The notes below the pieces were generated by a model. It saw nothing but the letters and a program-made list of their open reading frames with translations, was not told where the DNA came from and ran no database searches. A program made the position numbers and the translations under genes. Positions 14,228-22,915 of a stretch of 33,796 nt of DNA are shown here, piece after piece (the stretch's first letter is position 1; the number at the start of each line of letters is the position of its first letter). The DNA comes from Verrucomicrobiales bacterium (GTDB lineage Bacteria; Verrucomicrobiota; Verrucomicrobiia; Verrucomicrobiales; DEV007). The stretch covers positions 30,859 to 64,654 of the forward strand of contig JARGPH010000034.1 of assembly GCA_029213065.1 (NCBI GenBank). The letters are read 5' to 3'.

Positions 14228-17053
14228 ATGTTGATTCGACTTTTGATAGGTGTGATCGGGTGTTCGGCCTGCTTTCCCCTTGCTGCCGCAGATTTCCCTG
14301 AACCTTACAATACGGAGGAAGCGGCGGCTCCTCCCATGAGCGCTGAAGAGGTTGTCAAAACTGCGAAGTTACCTGAGGGCTTTCACCTCGAAGTCTTTGC
14401 TTCGGAGCCGCAGGTGCAGCAGCCAATCTCAATTGCTTTTGATGAGCAGGATCGCCTCTGGGTTGCGGAGTGTTACACCTTCGCTGAGCGTCCGCGGCGG
14501 TGGGACCTCGAACTCAGTGACCGCATCCTTGTGCTCGAAGATGAAGACGGTGACGGCAAAGCGGACAAACGCACTGTCTTCTGGGATGAAGGGAAAAGAA
14601 TGACGAGCGCGATTCCGGGGCACGGAGGTGTCTGGGCTTTGTGCGCTCCGCAGCTTTTGTTCATTCCGGACGCAGACAACGACCTCGTTCCCGATGGTGA
14701 TCCGGTAGTCGTCCTCGATGGTTTCGACGCTGAGAAGATTGGGCATAACATTGCCAATGGGTTGAAGTGGGGACCTGATGGTTGGCTTTACGGTCGGCAC
14801 GGTATCGTGGAGACTTCATGGGTGGGGGCATCGGGATCGCCGAAGTCGCAACGAACGCCGCTGAACACTTCGATCTGGCGTTATGATCCGATTGGCAAAA
14901 AATTCGAAGTGTTTTGTCATGGTGGAACCAATCCGTGGGGGCTTGACTGGGATAGAAATGGGCAGCTTTTTTACACGAACACGGTGATAGGACATCTCTG
15001 GCACGGGATACCCGGTGCTTACTATACGCGCATGTTCGGGACGCATCTGAATCGCCATGCCTACGAATTGATTCCGCATACGGCGGACCACTATCACTGG
15101 GACAACGGTTCTGAAAAGTGGAGCGATATCCGCGAGGGGATCACCGATACGACTTCAGCGCTGGGTGGTGGTCATGCTCACATGGGCTGTCTCATTTACG
15201 AGGGCGGTGTCTGGCCCGAGGAGTATCACGGAGATCTTTTCGCCTGCAATCTTCACGGACGGCGCGTCAACAGGGACCACCTCGAGAAAGAGGGCGTTGG
15301 CTACGTGGCGCATCACGGCGAGGACTTTCTCATGATTGAAGATCCCTGGTTTCGCGGGCTCGATCTCATTACGGGACCGGATGGTCAGGTTTGGATGAAC
15401 GACTGGTCGGATACGGGGGAGTGTCATGACAATGATGCGATTCATCGCACCAGTGGCCGAATTTACCGGATCGTCTACGATGGTCCTGACAAAGGCACAC
15501 CTGCGCCGAATCGCCCTCAGTGGCTGACTTCGCGGGCTGATCCTGATTTCGGGATGAAGGATATCGAGGCGCTTTTGAATTCCGGCGACGAGGCGAAGGT
15601 GGCGATGGGTGTTCGCTGGTTGGGAGAGGACGCGGGTGGCGAAGAGGGGACGCTTGCGACGCTTTTGAAAATTGCGGAAGACAGTCCCGCTCCGCTCGTG
15701 CGGTTGGAGTTGGCAGCCTCGCTGCAGCTTTTGAGCGGTAAAGACCGGTTTGCTTTGGCTGAAGTGCTTTCTCAAGAGGCACAGGATGCGGGAGATCGAC
15801 AGCAGTCCTTGATGATCTGGTATGGGGTTGAAGCGGTCGTTCCTGAGTTCTCCGCGCTTGCGGTTGCCCTGGCGGCGAAATCAAAGTTGCCCGATGTGAC
15901 GCGGCTCGTGACCCGTCGACTCGTCGAAGATCTTGAGGCGGCTCCGGGGCCTGTGAATGAACTTCTCTCGCAAGCGCTGTCTTCTGAAAAGCAAATTCAG
16001 TTGTCGATTTTGAGCGGGGTTGAAAGTGCTCTCGAGGGCTGGGGAAAGGCGCCTCAGCCGGCAGCGTGGAAGTCGTTTTCTGAGGCGTTGGCTGCGTTGC
16101 CTGAGGCGGCTGAGTCAGTGCAGGGGCTTGCTGTTCTTTTTGGCGATGGCAGGGCGAGGGACGAACTTTTTGCGATGGTGAATGATGAAGAGGCTGACCC
16201 GGTCGCGAGACGGTCGGCTTTGGGCAGTTTGCTCCGTCAACCGGATGAGGCTTTGCTCGCCCTCCTCAAGAAGCTGGTCAATGATCGCGTTGTTGGATTG
16301 GAAGTGGTTCGCGGTTTCGCCGCTTATGATGATCCGGATGTTCCGAAACTTGTCATGGGGCACTGGCAGCGATTCCCCCTGCACCGGGGAGCCGCGGCGG
16401 ACACGATGGTTTCGCGTCCTTCCTACGCCTCTGCTCTGCTCAGTGCGGTGGAGAAAAAGTATATCCCACGGGATGCGATTACCCCGTTTCAGGCGAGGCA
16501 GATCGTGAGCTTGAATAACACCTCTCTGACTGAGCGGCTTAAGAAAGCGTGGGGGGAAGTTCGCGAAACGCCGGCGGAGAAAAAAGAGGAGATTCGCTCG
16601 TGGAAATCCCTTCTCACCTCCGATGTTATTGGAGCGGCTGATGCGAAGCAGGGAAAAATTATTTTTTCTCAGACCTGTGGTGCCTGTCACCGGCTTTACG
16701 GCGAGGGTGGCGCGATTGGCCCCGATCTCACAGGCAGTGACCGTCACAGCATTGACTATCTGCTCGATAACACGGTCAATCCCAATGACGTCGTTCCCGC
16801 TGACTACATGCTCACCGTTTTCACGATGAAAGATGGGCGCGTCGTCTCAGGGGTGGTTCCTGAAGAGAATGAAAAGACCGTGTCGGTTCAATCGGCTGCA
16901 GAGATGATTTCCCTGAGTGTTGATGAGATAGAGAAGCGGGAGACCATGCCCGTCTCGCTGATGCCGGAGGGTTTGTTGAAAGCGCTCGGAGAAGACGCGG
17001 TCAAAGATCTCGTGGCCTACCTCATGACGAGGGGACCGATTTCCGATGAGTAG
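14228..17053 (+). CDS. PVC-type membrane-bound dehydrogenase with C-terminal cytochrome c domain
   Basis: 941 residues. A signal peptide (MLIRLLIGVIGCSACFPLAAA) precedes a beta-propeller-like dehydrogenase domain containing LPEGFHLEVFASEPQVQQP, RLWVAECYTF, HNIANGLKWGPDGWLYGRHG and GGHAHMGCLIYEGG. A HEAT-like helical middle follows (about residues 440-780). The C-terminal domain binds one heme through CGACH (Cys817, Cys820, His821), followed by IGPDLTGSDRHSIDYLLDN and late Met residues as possible axial ligands. This architecture is a hallmark of Planctomycetota and Verrucomicrobiota and probably oxidises a sugar in the periplasm; substrates are mostly uncharacterised. Its last 8 bp overlap the next sulfatase gene, implying translational coupling. 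An upstream in-frame TTG (14213) was rejected because it adds only five residues before a good ATG. Confidence 0.9.
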   Translation: MLIRLLIGVIGCSACFPLAAADFPEPYNTEEAAAPPMSAEEVVKTAKLPEGFHLEVFASEPQVQQPISIAFDEQDRLWVAECYTFAERPRRWDLELSDRILVLEDEDGDGKADKRTVFWDEGKRMTSAIPGHGGVWALCAPQLLFIPDADNDLVPDGDPVVVLDGFDAEKIGHNIANGLKWGPDGWLYGRHGIVETSWVGASGSPKSQRTPLNTSIWRYDPIGKKFEVFCHGGTNPWGLDWDRNGQLFYTNTVIGHLWHGIPGAYYTRMFGTHLNRHAYELIPHTADHYHWDNGSEKWSDIREGITDTTSALGGGHAHMGCLIYEGGVWPEEYHGDLFACNLHGRRVNRDHLEKEGVGYVAHHGEDFLMIEDPWFRGLDLITGPDGQVWMNDWSDTGECHDNDAIHRTSGRIYRIVYDGPDKGTPAPNRPQWLTSRADPDFGMKDIEALLNSGDEAKVAMGVRWLGEDAGGEEGTLATLLKIAEDSPAPLVRLELAASLQLLSGKDRFALAEVLSQEAQDAGDRQQSLMIWYGVEAVVPEFSALAVALAAKSKLPDVTRLVTRRLVEDLEAAPGPVNELLSQALSSEKQIQLSILSGVESALEGWGKAPQPAAWKSFSEALAALPEAAESVQGLAVLFGDGRARDELFAMVNDEEADPVARRSALGSLLRQPDEALLALLKKLVNDRVVGLEVVRGFAAYDDPDVPKLVMGHWQRFPLHRGAAADTMVSRPSYASALLSAVEKKYIPRDAITPFQARQIVSLNNTSLTERLKKAWGEVRETPAEKKEEIRSWKSLLTSDVIGAADAKQGKIIFSQTCGACHRLYGEGGAIGPDLTGSDRHSIDYLLDNTVNPNDVVPADYMLTVFTMKDGRVVSGVVPEENEKTVSVQSAAEMISLSVDEIEKRETMPVSLMPEGLLKALGEDAVKDLVAYLMTRGPISDE

Positions 17054-18614
17054 ATCAAAGATGAAATTATTTCCCGTTGCCGTCCTCCTGAGTTTGGGAT
17101 TCGTCACCTTCGCGGCAGCGGACCTGAGCCGCCCTAATATTGTTGTAATTCTTGCTGATGACATGGGGTGGGGCGACCCGCAATGTTATCAAGCTGAGTC
17201 AAAGATTCCGACGCCGAACCTGGATCGACTTGCTGCTGAGGGAATGCGGTTCACGGATGCGCACACGCCGTCGTCGGTTTGCACTCCAACACGCTATACG
17301 CTCCTGACGGGTCGCTACTGCTGGCGAACTTCGCTTGAGAAGGGTGTCCTCGATGGTTTCGGTCCACCACTGATCGGGGCTGATGAATCGACTCTGGCAA
17401 CGATGCTGAAGGGCATTGGTTACGACACCGCCTGTGTCGGGAAGTGGCATCTTGGAATGCAATGGCATGATCTCAGCGGAGAGCCCATCGGCGAGCGGGG
17501 AGCGCAGCGATTTCGTCCCGGCGATGACGTCGACTACCAGCGTGACATCACCGGGGGGCCGAATGATGTCGGCTTTGACAGCTACTTCGGGATTTCTGCG
17601 TCGCTCGATATGGCTCCCTATTTGTATCTTCGAAATCGTCGGGCAGAGACACTTCCCACGGAGCGCCACGAGGAGATTAAGGGGACGCTTTTTCTCAACG
17701 GGGTTTCAGGAGTGAAGTCCCCCGGGTTTGATATTCATGAGGTGCTGCCCCGATTCGGGGATGAGGCGGTGAAACTGATTGAGGATCGCAAAGGGAAGGA
17801 GAAACCGTTTTTCCTTTATCTTCCTTTGAATTCGCCACACCTGCCTGTTTCTCCGGCGGGATTCTCAAAAGGAAAAAGCGAGGCCGGTGCTTACGGCGAT
17901 TTTGTGTGGGAGACGGATCATGCTGTGGGCCGTGTTCTCAATGCGCTCGATGAGGCGGGCATTGCCGACAACACCCTCGTTCTTTTCACAAGCGACAACG
18001 GCGGGCTCTGGCACTGGTGGGATTTTTCGGCGGACGATGACGGCGGAAAAATCCCCATGACCGGGCGCGGCCAGTATGTGAAAGACTTCGGTCATCAGAG
18101 CAATGCGAAGTGGCGCGGGACGAAGGCTGATATTTACGAAGGAGGGCATCGTGTCCCTTTTATCGTGCGGTGGCCCCGGATGGTGGAGCCGGGAAAAGTG
18201 AGCGATGCCCTCGTCGAGCTGACGGATTTTTTCGCGACGGTGGCTGCCATCACCGGTGAGCCTGAGACGGTCGGGACTTCGGGGATGGACAGCTTTTCGT
18301 TTTTGCCGGTTCTGAAAGGGGAGGCTGAGACGGCGAGGCCTTTTTCGGTGCACCACTCGCTGAGCGGGATGTTTGCTCTGCGGGAGGGGAGTTGGAAAAT
18401 GGTCGAGGGGCGCGGGTCAGGCGGTTTCACCCGCCCGCGCAAGACGAGCGAGCTTCCCGGGAAGCCCACTGAGCCGGAGGGGCAGCTCTATGATTTGAAG
18501 ATTGATCCTCAGGAGCGGATCAATCAGTGGGCAAACGAAAGCGACCGGCTTGTGCGTATGCAGGAGCGGTTGGAATCGGTCAGGGAGGGATCAGGTCGAT
18601 CTGCGGCTCGCTGA
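17046..18614 (+). CDS. Secreted sulfatase (arylsulfatase family)
   Basis: 522 residues with a signal peptide (cleavage near FAAA, residue 25). The sulfatase fold starts at RPNIVVILADDMGWGD with metal Asp38 and Asp39. The formylglycine motif is CTPTR (Cys79-Arg83), followed by YTLLTGRY. GKWHLGM and FTSDNGG supply further active-site positions. The family hydrolyses sulfate esters after conversion of the Cys to formylglycine by a separate enzyme not present here. The ATG overlaps the end of the cytochrome gene by 8 bp, so oxidation and desulfation are probably linked. Downstream lies an inverted-repeat element at the convergent junction. Confidence 0.93.
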   Translation: MSRSKMKLFPVAVLLSLGFVTFAAADLSRPNIVVILADDMGWGDPQCYQAESKIPTPNLDRLAAEGMRFTDAHTPSSVCTPTRYTLLTGRYCWRTSLEKGVLDGFGPPLIGADESTLATMLKGIGYDTACVGKWHLGMQWHDLSGEPIGERGAQRFRPGDDVDYQRDITGGPNDVGFDSYFGISASLDMAPYLYLRNRRAETLPTERHEEIKGTLFLNGVSGVKSPGFDIHEVLPRFGDEAVKLIEDRKGKEKPFFLYLPLNSPHLPVSPAGFSKGKSEAGAYGDFVWETDHAVGRVLNALDEAGIADNTLVLFTSDNGGLWHWWDFSADDDGGKIPMTGRGQYVKDFGHQSNAKWRGTKADIYEGGHRVPFIVRWPRMVEPGKVSDALVELTDFFATVAAITGEPETVGTSGMDSFSFLPVLKGEAETARPFSVHHSLSGMFALREGSWKMVEGRGSGGFTRPRKTSELPGKPTEPEGQLYDLKIDPQERINQWANESDRLVRMQERLESVREGSGRSAAR

Positions 18615-18645
18615 CGTCACCCCGCCACGTCGCTAAGTCAGGTTT

Positions 18646-18758
18646 GTGGCGGCGAGTGCCAACGAGTGGCCGTCGGGGCCACAAACCATTGGTTCCCCCG
18701 ACTGTTTGTCGAAGCTGACAGGCAGGGCGTTCCACTCGCTGGGCGCTCGCCGCCACCT
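18646..18758. repeat. Inverted-repeat element A (113 bp) at a convergent junction
   Basis: The left end GTGGCGGCGAGTGCC plus AACGAGTGG matches the reverse complement of the right end, CCACTCGCTGGGCGCTCGCCGCCAC read in two parts, over about 24 positions with few changes. An inner GTCGGGG/CCCCGAC pair adds a second stem. It fills the space between the sulfatase ending at 18614 and the Gfo/Idh gene ending at 18765. Shares its ends with the elements at 27219 and 30883. It encodes nothing and may serve as a bidirectional terminator. Confidence 0.75.
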
Positions 18759-18764
18759 GAACCA

Positions 18765-19958
18765 CTACTTGAGTCGGGTCAAAGCATTGGTCCGGTTCTC
18801 GAGGGGGATGGAGACACTCTTTCCTCCCTGGCTATGAGATTCGAAGGCACCGAGAATCATTTCGAGAATGATTCTGCCGTCTTTTTCGTTACAAAGCGGA
18901 GCGCGATCTTCTTCGATGCATTCGATGAGGTCGTAGGCGGCCGCCTGGTGCGACATCACAAATTTACCGATTCCGGGATCCGTGTCGGGTTTCCCAACTC
19001 CGCCTGTCGTGATCGGCTCCCATTTGCGAGCTTCTTTGTTCGGGTGAAACGGGCTGCCTTTGAGGATGTGCGCGAGCGGGTTTCGATCGGCTCGCAGATC
19101 GATAATGCCTTCGGTTCCGATCAGTTGAAGGCCGAACCCTGCCTCGCGAGAGCCTGCTTCCTGAATGGAGTCGAAAAACACGGGGATGTCACTTTCGGTG
19201 GTGTAGCGGGCATGAACTTCATTACCGGCAAGTGGGCCGAGCCCTTCTGCTCCGTCTTTGACGTCGGCGGCGGTAACAGGTCGTTTGTCCTGAAAGATCG
19301 TGGCGGAGCAGCTCGTTGGCGCTCCCGTGAAGTAGTTGGCGAGGCTGAGGAGATGGGACCCTAACACCCACATGTCCTGGCTTCCGCCTCGACCATCCTC
19401 TTTCCCACGAAGCCTGACTTCGAGCCATTTTCCGATCGCACCATCTTCGACGAGTTTCTTCACGATTGGCAAAACAGGGTGGTAGCGATTCCGGTGCGCA
19501 ATCGCGAGTTTCGTCCCCGATGCTTCGCAGGCGGCGACGATGTCATCCGCTTCGGCAAGGTCGCGACAGAAGGGTTTCTCCACGTAGATGCCTTTTGCCC
19601 CGGCCTTGATTGCCGCGAGGATCATGGCGTGATGCTGATCGGTGTGCCGCAGCGCAACGGAAACGATATCGGGCTTCGTTTCATTGAGAAGCTTTTCGTA
19701 GGAAGCGAATCCCTGTTCCGGTTTGAGGCCCAGTTTCTTTACCACTTTGGCGAGACCTTCCGGGACAGGGTCGGAAACGGCGATAATCTTTGTTTCCGGG
19801 ACGGTTTTCCAAAACGAGTCCATCGCGTGACCAAAATCTCCCCGTCCGGTGTGACCGAGGACTCCAACCGTGTAGGTTTTCTTTTCAGCGGCGAAAGCGC
19901 CCATTGATAAAAAGGGAAGTGCCGTGGAAGCGGCGAGAAAGTGACGGCGATTGCTCAT
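18765..19958 (-). CDS. Exported Gfo/Idh/MocA oxidoreductase
   Basis: 397 residues. The N-terminus MSNRRHFLAASTALPFLSMGAFA is a twin-arginine (Tat) type leader, consistent with export of a folded, cofactor-loaded protein. The Rossmann motif VGVLGHTGRGDFG (about 31-43) binds NAD(P), and VEKPF (126-130) is the family's EKP signature. IAHRNRYHP and the C-terminal alpha/beta domain follow. Family members oxidise, reduce or epimerise sugars and their derivatives. It is divergent from a second Gfo/Idh gene, sharing a 167-bp intergenic region with a pair of phased dyads. Confidence 0.9.
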   Translation of the reverse strand: MSNRRHFLAASTALPFLSMGAFAAEKKTYTVGVLGHTGRGDFGHAMDSFWKTVPETKIIAVSDPVPEGLAKVVKKLGLKPEQGFASYEKLLNETKPDIVSVALRHTDQHHAMILAAIKAGAKGIYVEKPFCRDLAEADDIVAACEASGTKLAIAHRNRYHPVLPIVKKLVEDGAIGKWLEVRLRGKEDGRGGSQDMWVLGSHLLSLANYFTGAPTSCSATIFQDKRPVTAADVKDGAEGLGPLAGNEVHARYTTESDIPVFFDSIQEAGSREAGFGLQLIGTEGIIDLRADRNPLAHILKGSPFHPNKEARKWEPITTGGVGKPDTDPGIGKFVMSHQAAAYDLIECIEEDRAPLCNEKDGRIILEMILGAFESHSQGGKSVSIPLENRTNALTRLK

Positions 19959-19981
19959 GATTTTTCGGATAAGAAAGGATT

Positions 19982-20014
19982 CAACAGGGTTGTTCGAGGC
20001 ACTAAACCCTGTTG
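19982..20014. promoter_or_regulatory. Two phased 11-bp dyads between divergent Gfo/Idh genes
   Basis: CAACAGGGTTG (19982-19992) and AAACCCTGTTG (20004-20014) have centres 22 bp apart, the same motif and spacing as the four sites at 10003-10079. On the minus strand the first site reads CAACCCTGTTGAATC, identical over 15 bp to 10047-10061. The pair lies 24-56 bp upstream of the minus-strand start, a sensible place for an operator. Confidence 0.5.
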
Positions 20015-20125
20015 GGTGGACTTAGGCAAGTCGAGCCGGTGGATTTTTCCAGAGTGAGGTCCCAGACACGTTATTGCGTTGAGAGAGTTCTCGAAAAGGG
20101 GGCGGGATCTCAGCAGACTGCATCT

Positions 20126-21442
20126 ATGAATTCGACACGAAGGAATTTTATCGCGACCGCTGCTGCGGGGATCGGCTTTCCAACGATTATACCGGGATCT
20201 GCTCTCGGGAAAGAGGGGCGCCCCGCGCCGTCGAATCGACTCACGATGGGGTTTATCGGAATGGGGAATCGCGGGATCGGAGTGATGGAGGCATTTCTCA
20301 ATCACGGTGACGTGCAGGGCGTCGGCATATCCGATGTTCACGATTTGCACTACCGGGATCGCGAGTGGGGCGAAGGCAGGGCTCTCGGACGCAAGCCGGG
20401 GAAAGCGGTCGTGGATAAGCAATACGAAAACGAAGACTGCAAGGCTTACAACGAGTTTGAAGCCCTTCTCGATCGGGGGGATCTCGATGCGGTGATGGTG
20501 GCGACTCCGTATCACTGGCATTACCACATCACGATGGCGGCGCTGCAGCGTGGTTTGGCTGTCTACTGTGAGAAGCCGGTCACGCATTTGTTTGGCGAGG
20601 GGCAGGAGGTCTATCGGGAAGTGGCGAAGCATGATTCCGTATTTCAGGTGGGATCGCAGCAGCGCTCGGAGCCGGTCTTTCGTCAGGCGGTGGAGATCGT
20701 GAGAAACGGGCATCTCGGCAAAATCAGCGGTTTTGAAGTGGGTTTACCTGCCGGTTACGACGAGGCACAGGGCTCCACGGCTCTGGTCGATGTGCCGGAA
20801 GGGCTCGATTACAACCGCTGGTGTGGCCCGTCGGAGATGTTGCCTTACATGCGGGCCCGCCATCACCGCTGGTGGCGCTGGCATACTGCCTTCGGAGGTG
20901 GAAACCTGATGGATTGGATCGGACACCACAATGATATCGCCCACTGGGGGATGGGGTATGAGTCGTCGGGGCCCGTTGAACTGGAGGCGAAGGGGTGGAC
21001 CTGGGCCGGCGAGCCGGCTTATGACACGCCGGTCGATTATGAAATTCATTCCGAATACCCCGATGGGAAAACGGGAATTATTTCAACGAAGTTCCGTCAG
21101 GGCGTGAAGTGGATTGGCGACAATGGCTGGGTCTGGGTCAACCGGGGCCAAATTGAAGCGTCCAATCCGGAGTGGCTGGAGGATGGCTTTGAGGCAGGGG
21201 ACTGGAAAGCGTATCGCTCTCCGGGGCATCAGCGGAATTTCATCGACTGTGCGAAAGAGGGGCGCAGCGAGACGGCGGCTCCGGCGGAGAACGGGCATCG
21301 ATCAATCACTCCCGGACACCTCGGTTGGGTATCTGCGAGAGTGAGGAGAAAGTTAAAATGGGATCCTATCGCCGAGACGATCAGCGGTGACGAGGAGGCC
21401 TCGGTGAAGCTGATGGCGATGGATTACCGGGAGTGGCAGTAG
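20126..21442 (+). CDS. Exported Gfo/Idh/MocA oxidoreductase (second copy type)
   Basis: 438 residues from the ATG at 20126; an upstream in-frame TTG at 20012 would add 38 residues ahead of the Tat leader and is rejected. The leader has twin arginines (STRRNFIATAAAGIGF). The Rossmann motif GFIGMGNRGIG is at about 42-52 and EKP is in VYCEKPVTH (about 148-155). The C-terminal part (YNRWCGPSEMLPY, HHRWWRWHTAFGGGNLMDWIGHHNDIAHWGMG) is typical of the exported branch abundant in PVC bacteria. Probably acts on a sugar in the periplasm with a tightly held nucleotide. Only 6 nt separate its stop from that of the convergent pectate-lyase-like gene. Confidence 0.92.
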   Translation: MNSTRRNFIATAAAGIGFPTIIPGSALGKEGRPAPSNRLTMGFIGMGNRGIGVMEAFLNHGDVQGVGISDVHDLHYRDREWGEGRALGRKPGKAVVDKQYENEDCKAYNEFEALLDRGDLDAVMVATPYHWHYHITMAALQRGLAVYCEKPVTHLFGEGQEVYREVAKHDSVFQVGSQQRSEPVFRQAVEIVRNGHLGKISGFEVGLPAGYDEAQGSTALVDVPEGLDYNRWCGPSEMLPYMRARHHRWWRWHTAFGGGNLMDWIGHHNDIAHWGMGYESSGPVELEAKGWTWAGEPAYDTPVDYEIHSEYPDGKTGIISTKFRQGVKWIGDNGWVWVNRGQIEASNPEWLEDGFEAGDWKAYRSPGHQRNFIDCAKEGRSETAAPAENGHRSITPGHLGWVSARVRRKLKWDPIAETISGDEEASVKLMAMDYREWQ

Positions 21443-21448
21443 CGCGAA

Positions 21449-22915
21449 TCAATTGCGGAGCGAAGGCTCGCCGGCTTCAGCTTTACGGAGCGCTTCGATG
21501 TAATCAGCCATCGGGTTCATATTTTTGGAAAACAGCCTCGCGTCAATCTCATCGTCGTTGAGCCAGTAGCCTTTTTCGGTTTGTGCCTTCATTGCTGAGC
21601 GGACTTTTCCTTTCAACTCACGACTTCTCTTCTCCCATTCTTCAGGGGAATAGGGACGGGTTCGTGATCTCATGATGTTGGCAGGATCTTTTTTCAGTTC
21701 TTTCCGGATGAGGTCAATTTTCTTCCGGAGGCTGGAGCTGATTTTGAATCCGTAGTGGCCTGGAGTATTGGTACCGTCGTAAGTGACCTTATAAGTTTCA
21801 GCTTCACAGTAGAGCGGGCGGTTTGTTTTCAGTTCGTAGAATCGAGCCCACTGGCCGTCCTCGAGGCGACTCTCTTCCAGCCATTTCAGAGCGTCCGAGA
21901 CGGTTTCGATGAATCGTGATTCACCGGTCGCTACCCACAATTCGAACAAGGCTTCAACAGCTCCCATCGTCTCGGCCGAGGAGACGGCAGGGGGCTCGAA
22001 CTTTCTCGCCCAGACCGGCACCATTTCGTGGTTGTACTGCTGGGACCAGCCGCGCTGAGAACCGGTGTGTTGGGCAAGAAACAGAAATTCCCCGCAGCGT
22101 TTTGCTGAATCCAGGTATCGAACGTCGCCTTCCAGTTTGTAGGCACGGAGAAGAAGTTTTACGACATTGAGGAGATTGTTGTCATTGAGCGTGTAGAAAT
22201 GGACGTAGGATTCCTTAGGGTGTTTCGGCGGGTAGGAATCGGGCATTGAGACGGGAATCACCGGGGCGTCGCTGTAGGCGGATACGGAAGAATACTGCTG
22301 GGGCCAGGCTCCGTTGGGTGCTTGATAGTGGATCAGCCTGTCCCAGGCATACTCAAGGGCCTCTCTGATCTCCTCGGAAACGTCGGCGTCGGGTGTGTTG
22401 ACCAGCTCGACGAGAAATTGCATCGCTGACTGGGTCTTGTTGTCGTCCAGCGTCGAGTAGTCGCTCCGTTTTCCCCGTTCGGTGTCACCTTTGAGAAGGT
22501 CGCTCCTGAGATGGTATCGCTTTTGCTTTTCCGGATCGAAATCAAAATCCGATCCCCAGCCTCCTGTTGCGAGCTGGGATTGCACGAGGCACGCCGCGGC
22601 TTCTTTTGCCTGTGTCAGGAAAAGTGGATCACCTGTCGCGCGGTAGGCCCGAAGTAAACTCAGGCCGATCGTGGTGGTCCCGGGAGGTTGGATCGAAATA
22701 ATCGTGGGTGATTCTTTGCCTTCGGTCCGGCCCTCGCTGAGGTCCTCCGGCCATTGGGAAGCGTAGCCTCCGTTGACTGCAAGGTTGTTGCGGTAGAAGG
22801 TGGCGGCACGCTTCATCGCCGCGAGCACTTCCGTTTCGCCGGGTTCGTCGGCTGCCTTCCCGTCAGCGTTGAAGAAGGTTGCAGCCAGTAGTGTTGTGAA
22901 GAGAATGGTTCTCAT
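21449..22915 (-). CDS. Exported pectate-lyase-like protein (PL10-like)
   Basis: 488 residues with a signal peptide (MRTILFTTLLAATFFNA). The (alpha/alpha) barrel-like region has YSTLDDNKTQSAMQFLVEL, NGAWPQQYS and YTLNDNNLLNVVKLLLRAY, matching the pattern of pectic acid lyase family PL10 (DN.AT..., G.WPQ, .ND.A...). The family cleaves polygalacturonate by beta-elimination with calcium. The match is from memory of motifs, so the exact activity and substrate are inferred; a relative acting on another uronic-acid polymer is possible. The start ATG overlaps the stop of the ceramidase-like gene by 4 bp (ATGA), implying translational coupling. Confidence 0.75.
   Translation of the reverse strand: MRTILFTTLLAATFFNADGKAADEPGETEVLAAMKRAATFYRNNLAVNGGYASQWPEDLSEGRTEGKESPTIISIQPPGTTTIGLSLLRAYRATGDPLFLTQAKEAAACLVQSQLATGGWGSDFDFDPEKQKRYHLRSDLLKGDTERGKRSDYSTLDDNKTQSAMQFLVELVNTPDADVSEEIREALEYAWDRLIHYQAPNGAWPQQYSSVSAYSDAPVIPVSMPDSYPPKHPKESYVHFYTLNDNNLLNVVKLLLRAYKLEGDVRYLDSAKRCGEFLFLAQHTGSQRGWSQQYNHEMVPVWARKFEPPAVSSAETMGAVEALFELWVATGESRFIETVSDALKWLEESRLEDGQWARFYELKTNRPLYCEAETYKVTYDGTNTPGHYGFKISSSLRKKIDLIRKELKKDPANIMRSRTRPYSPEEWEKRSRELKGKVRSAMKAQTEKGYWLNDDEIDARLFSKNMNPMADYIEALRKAEAGEPSLRN

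Noticed and set aside
18666-19364. 232-codon plus-strand ORF opposite the Gfo/Idh gene
   Set aside because: The minus-strand protein has a Tat leader, Rossmann motif and EKP signature; the plus-strand translation has no recognisable features.
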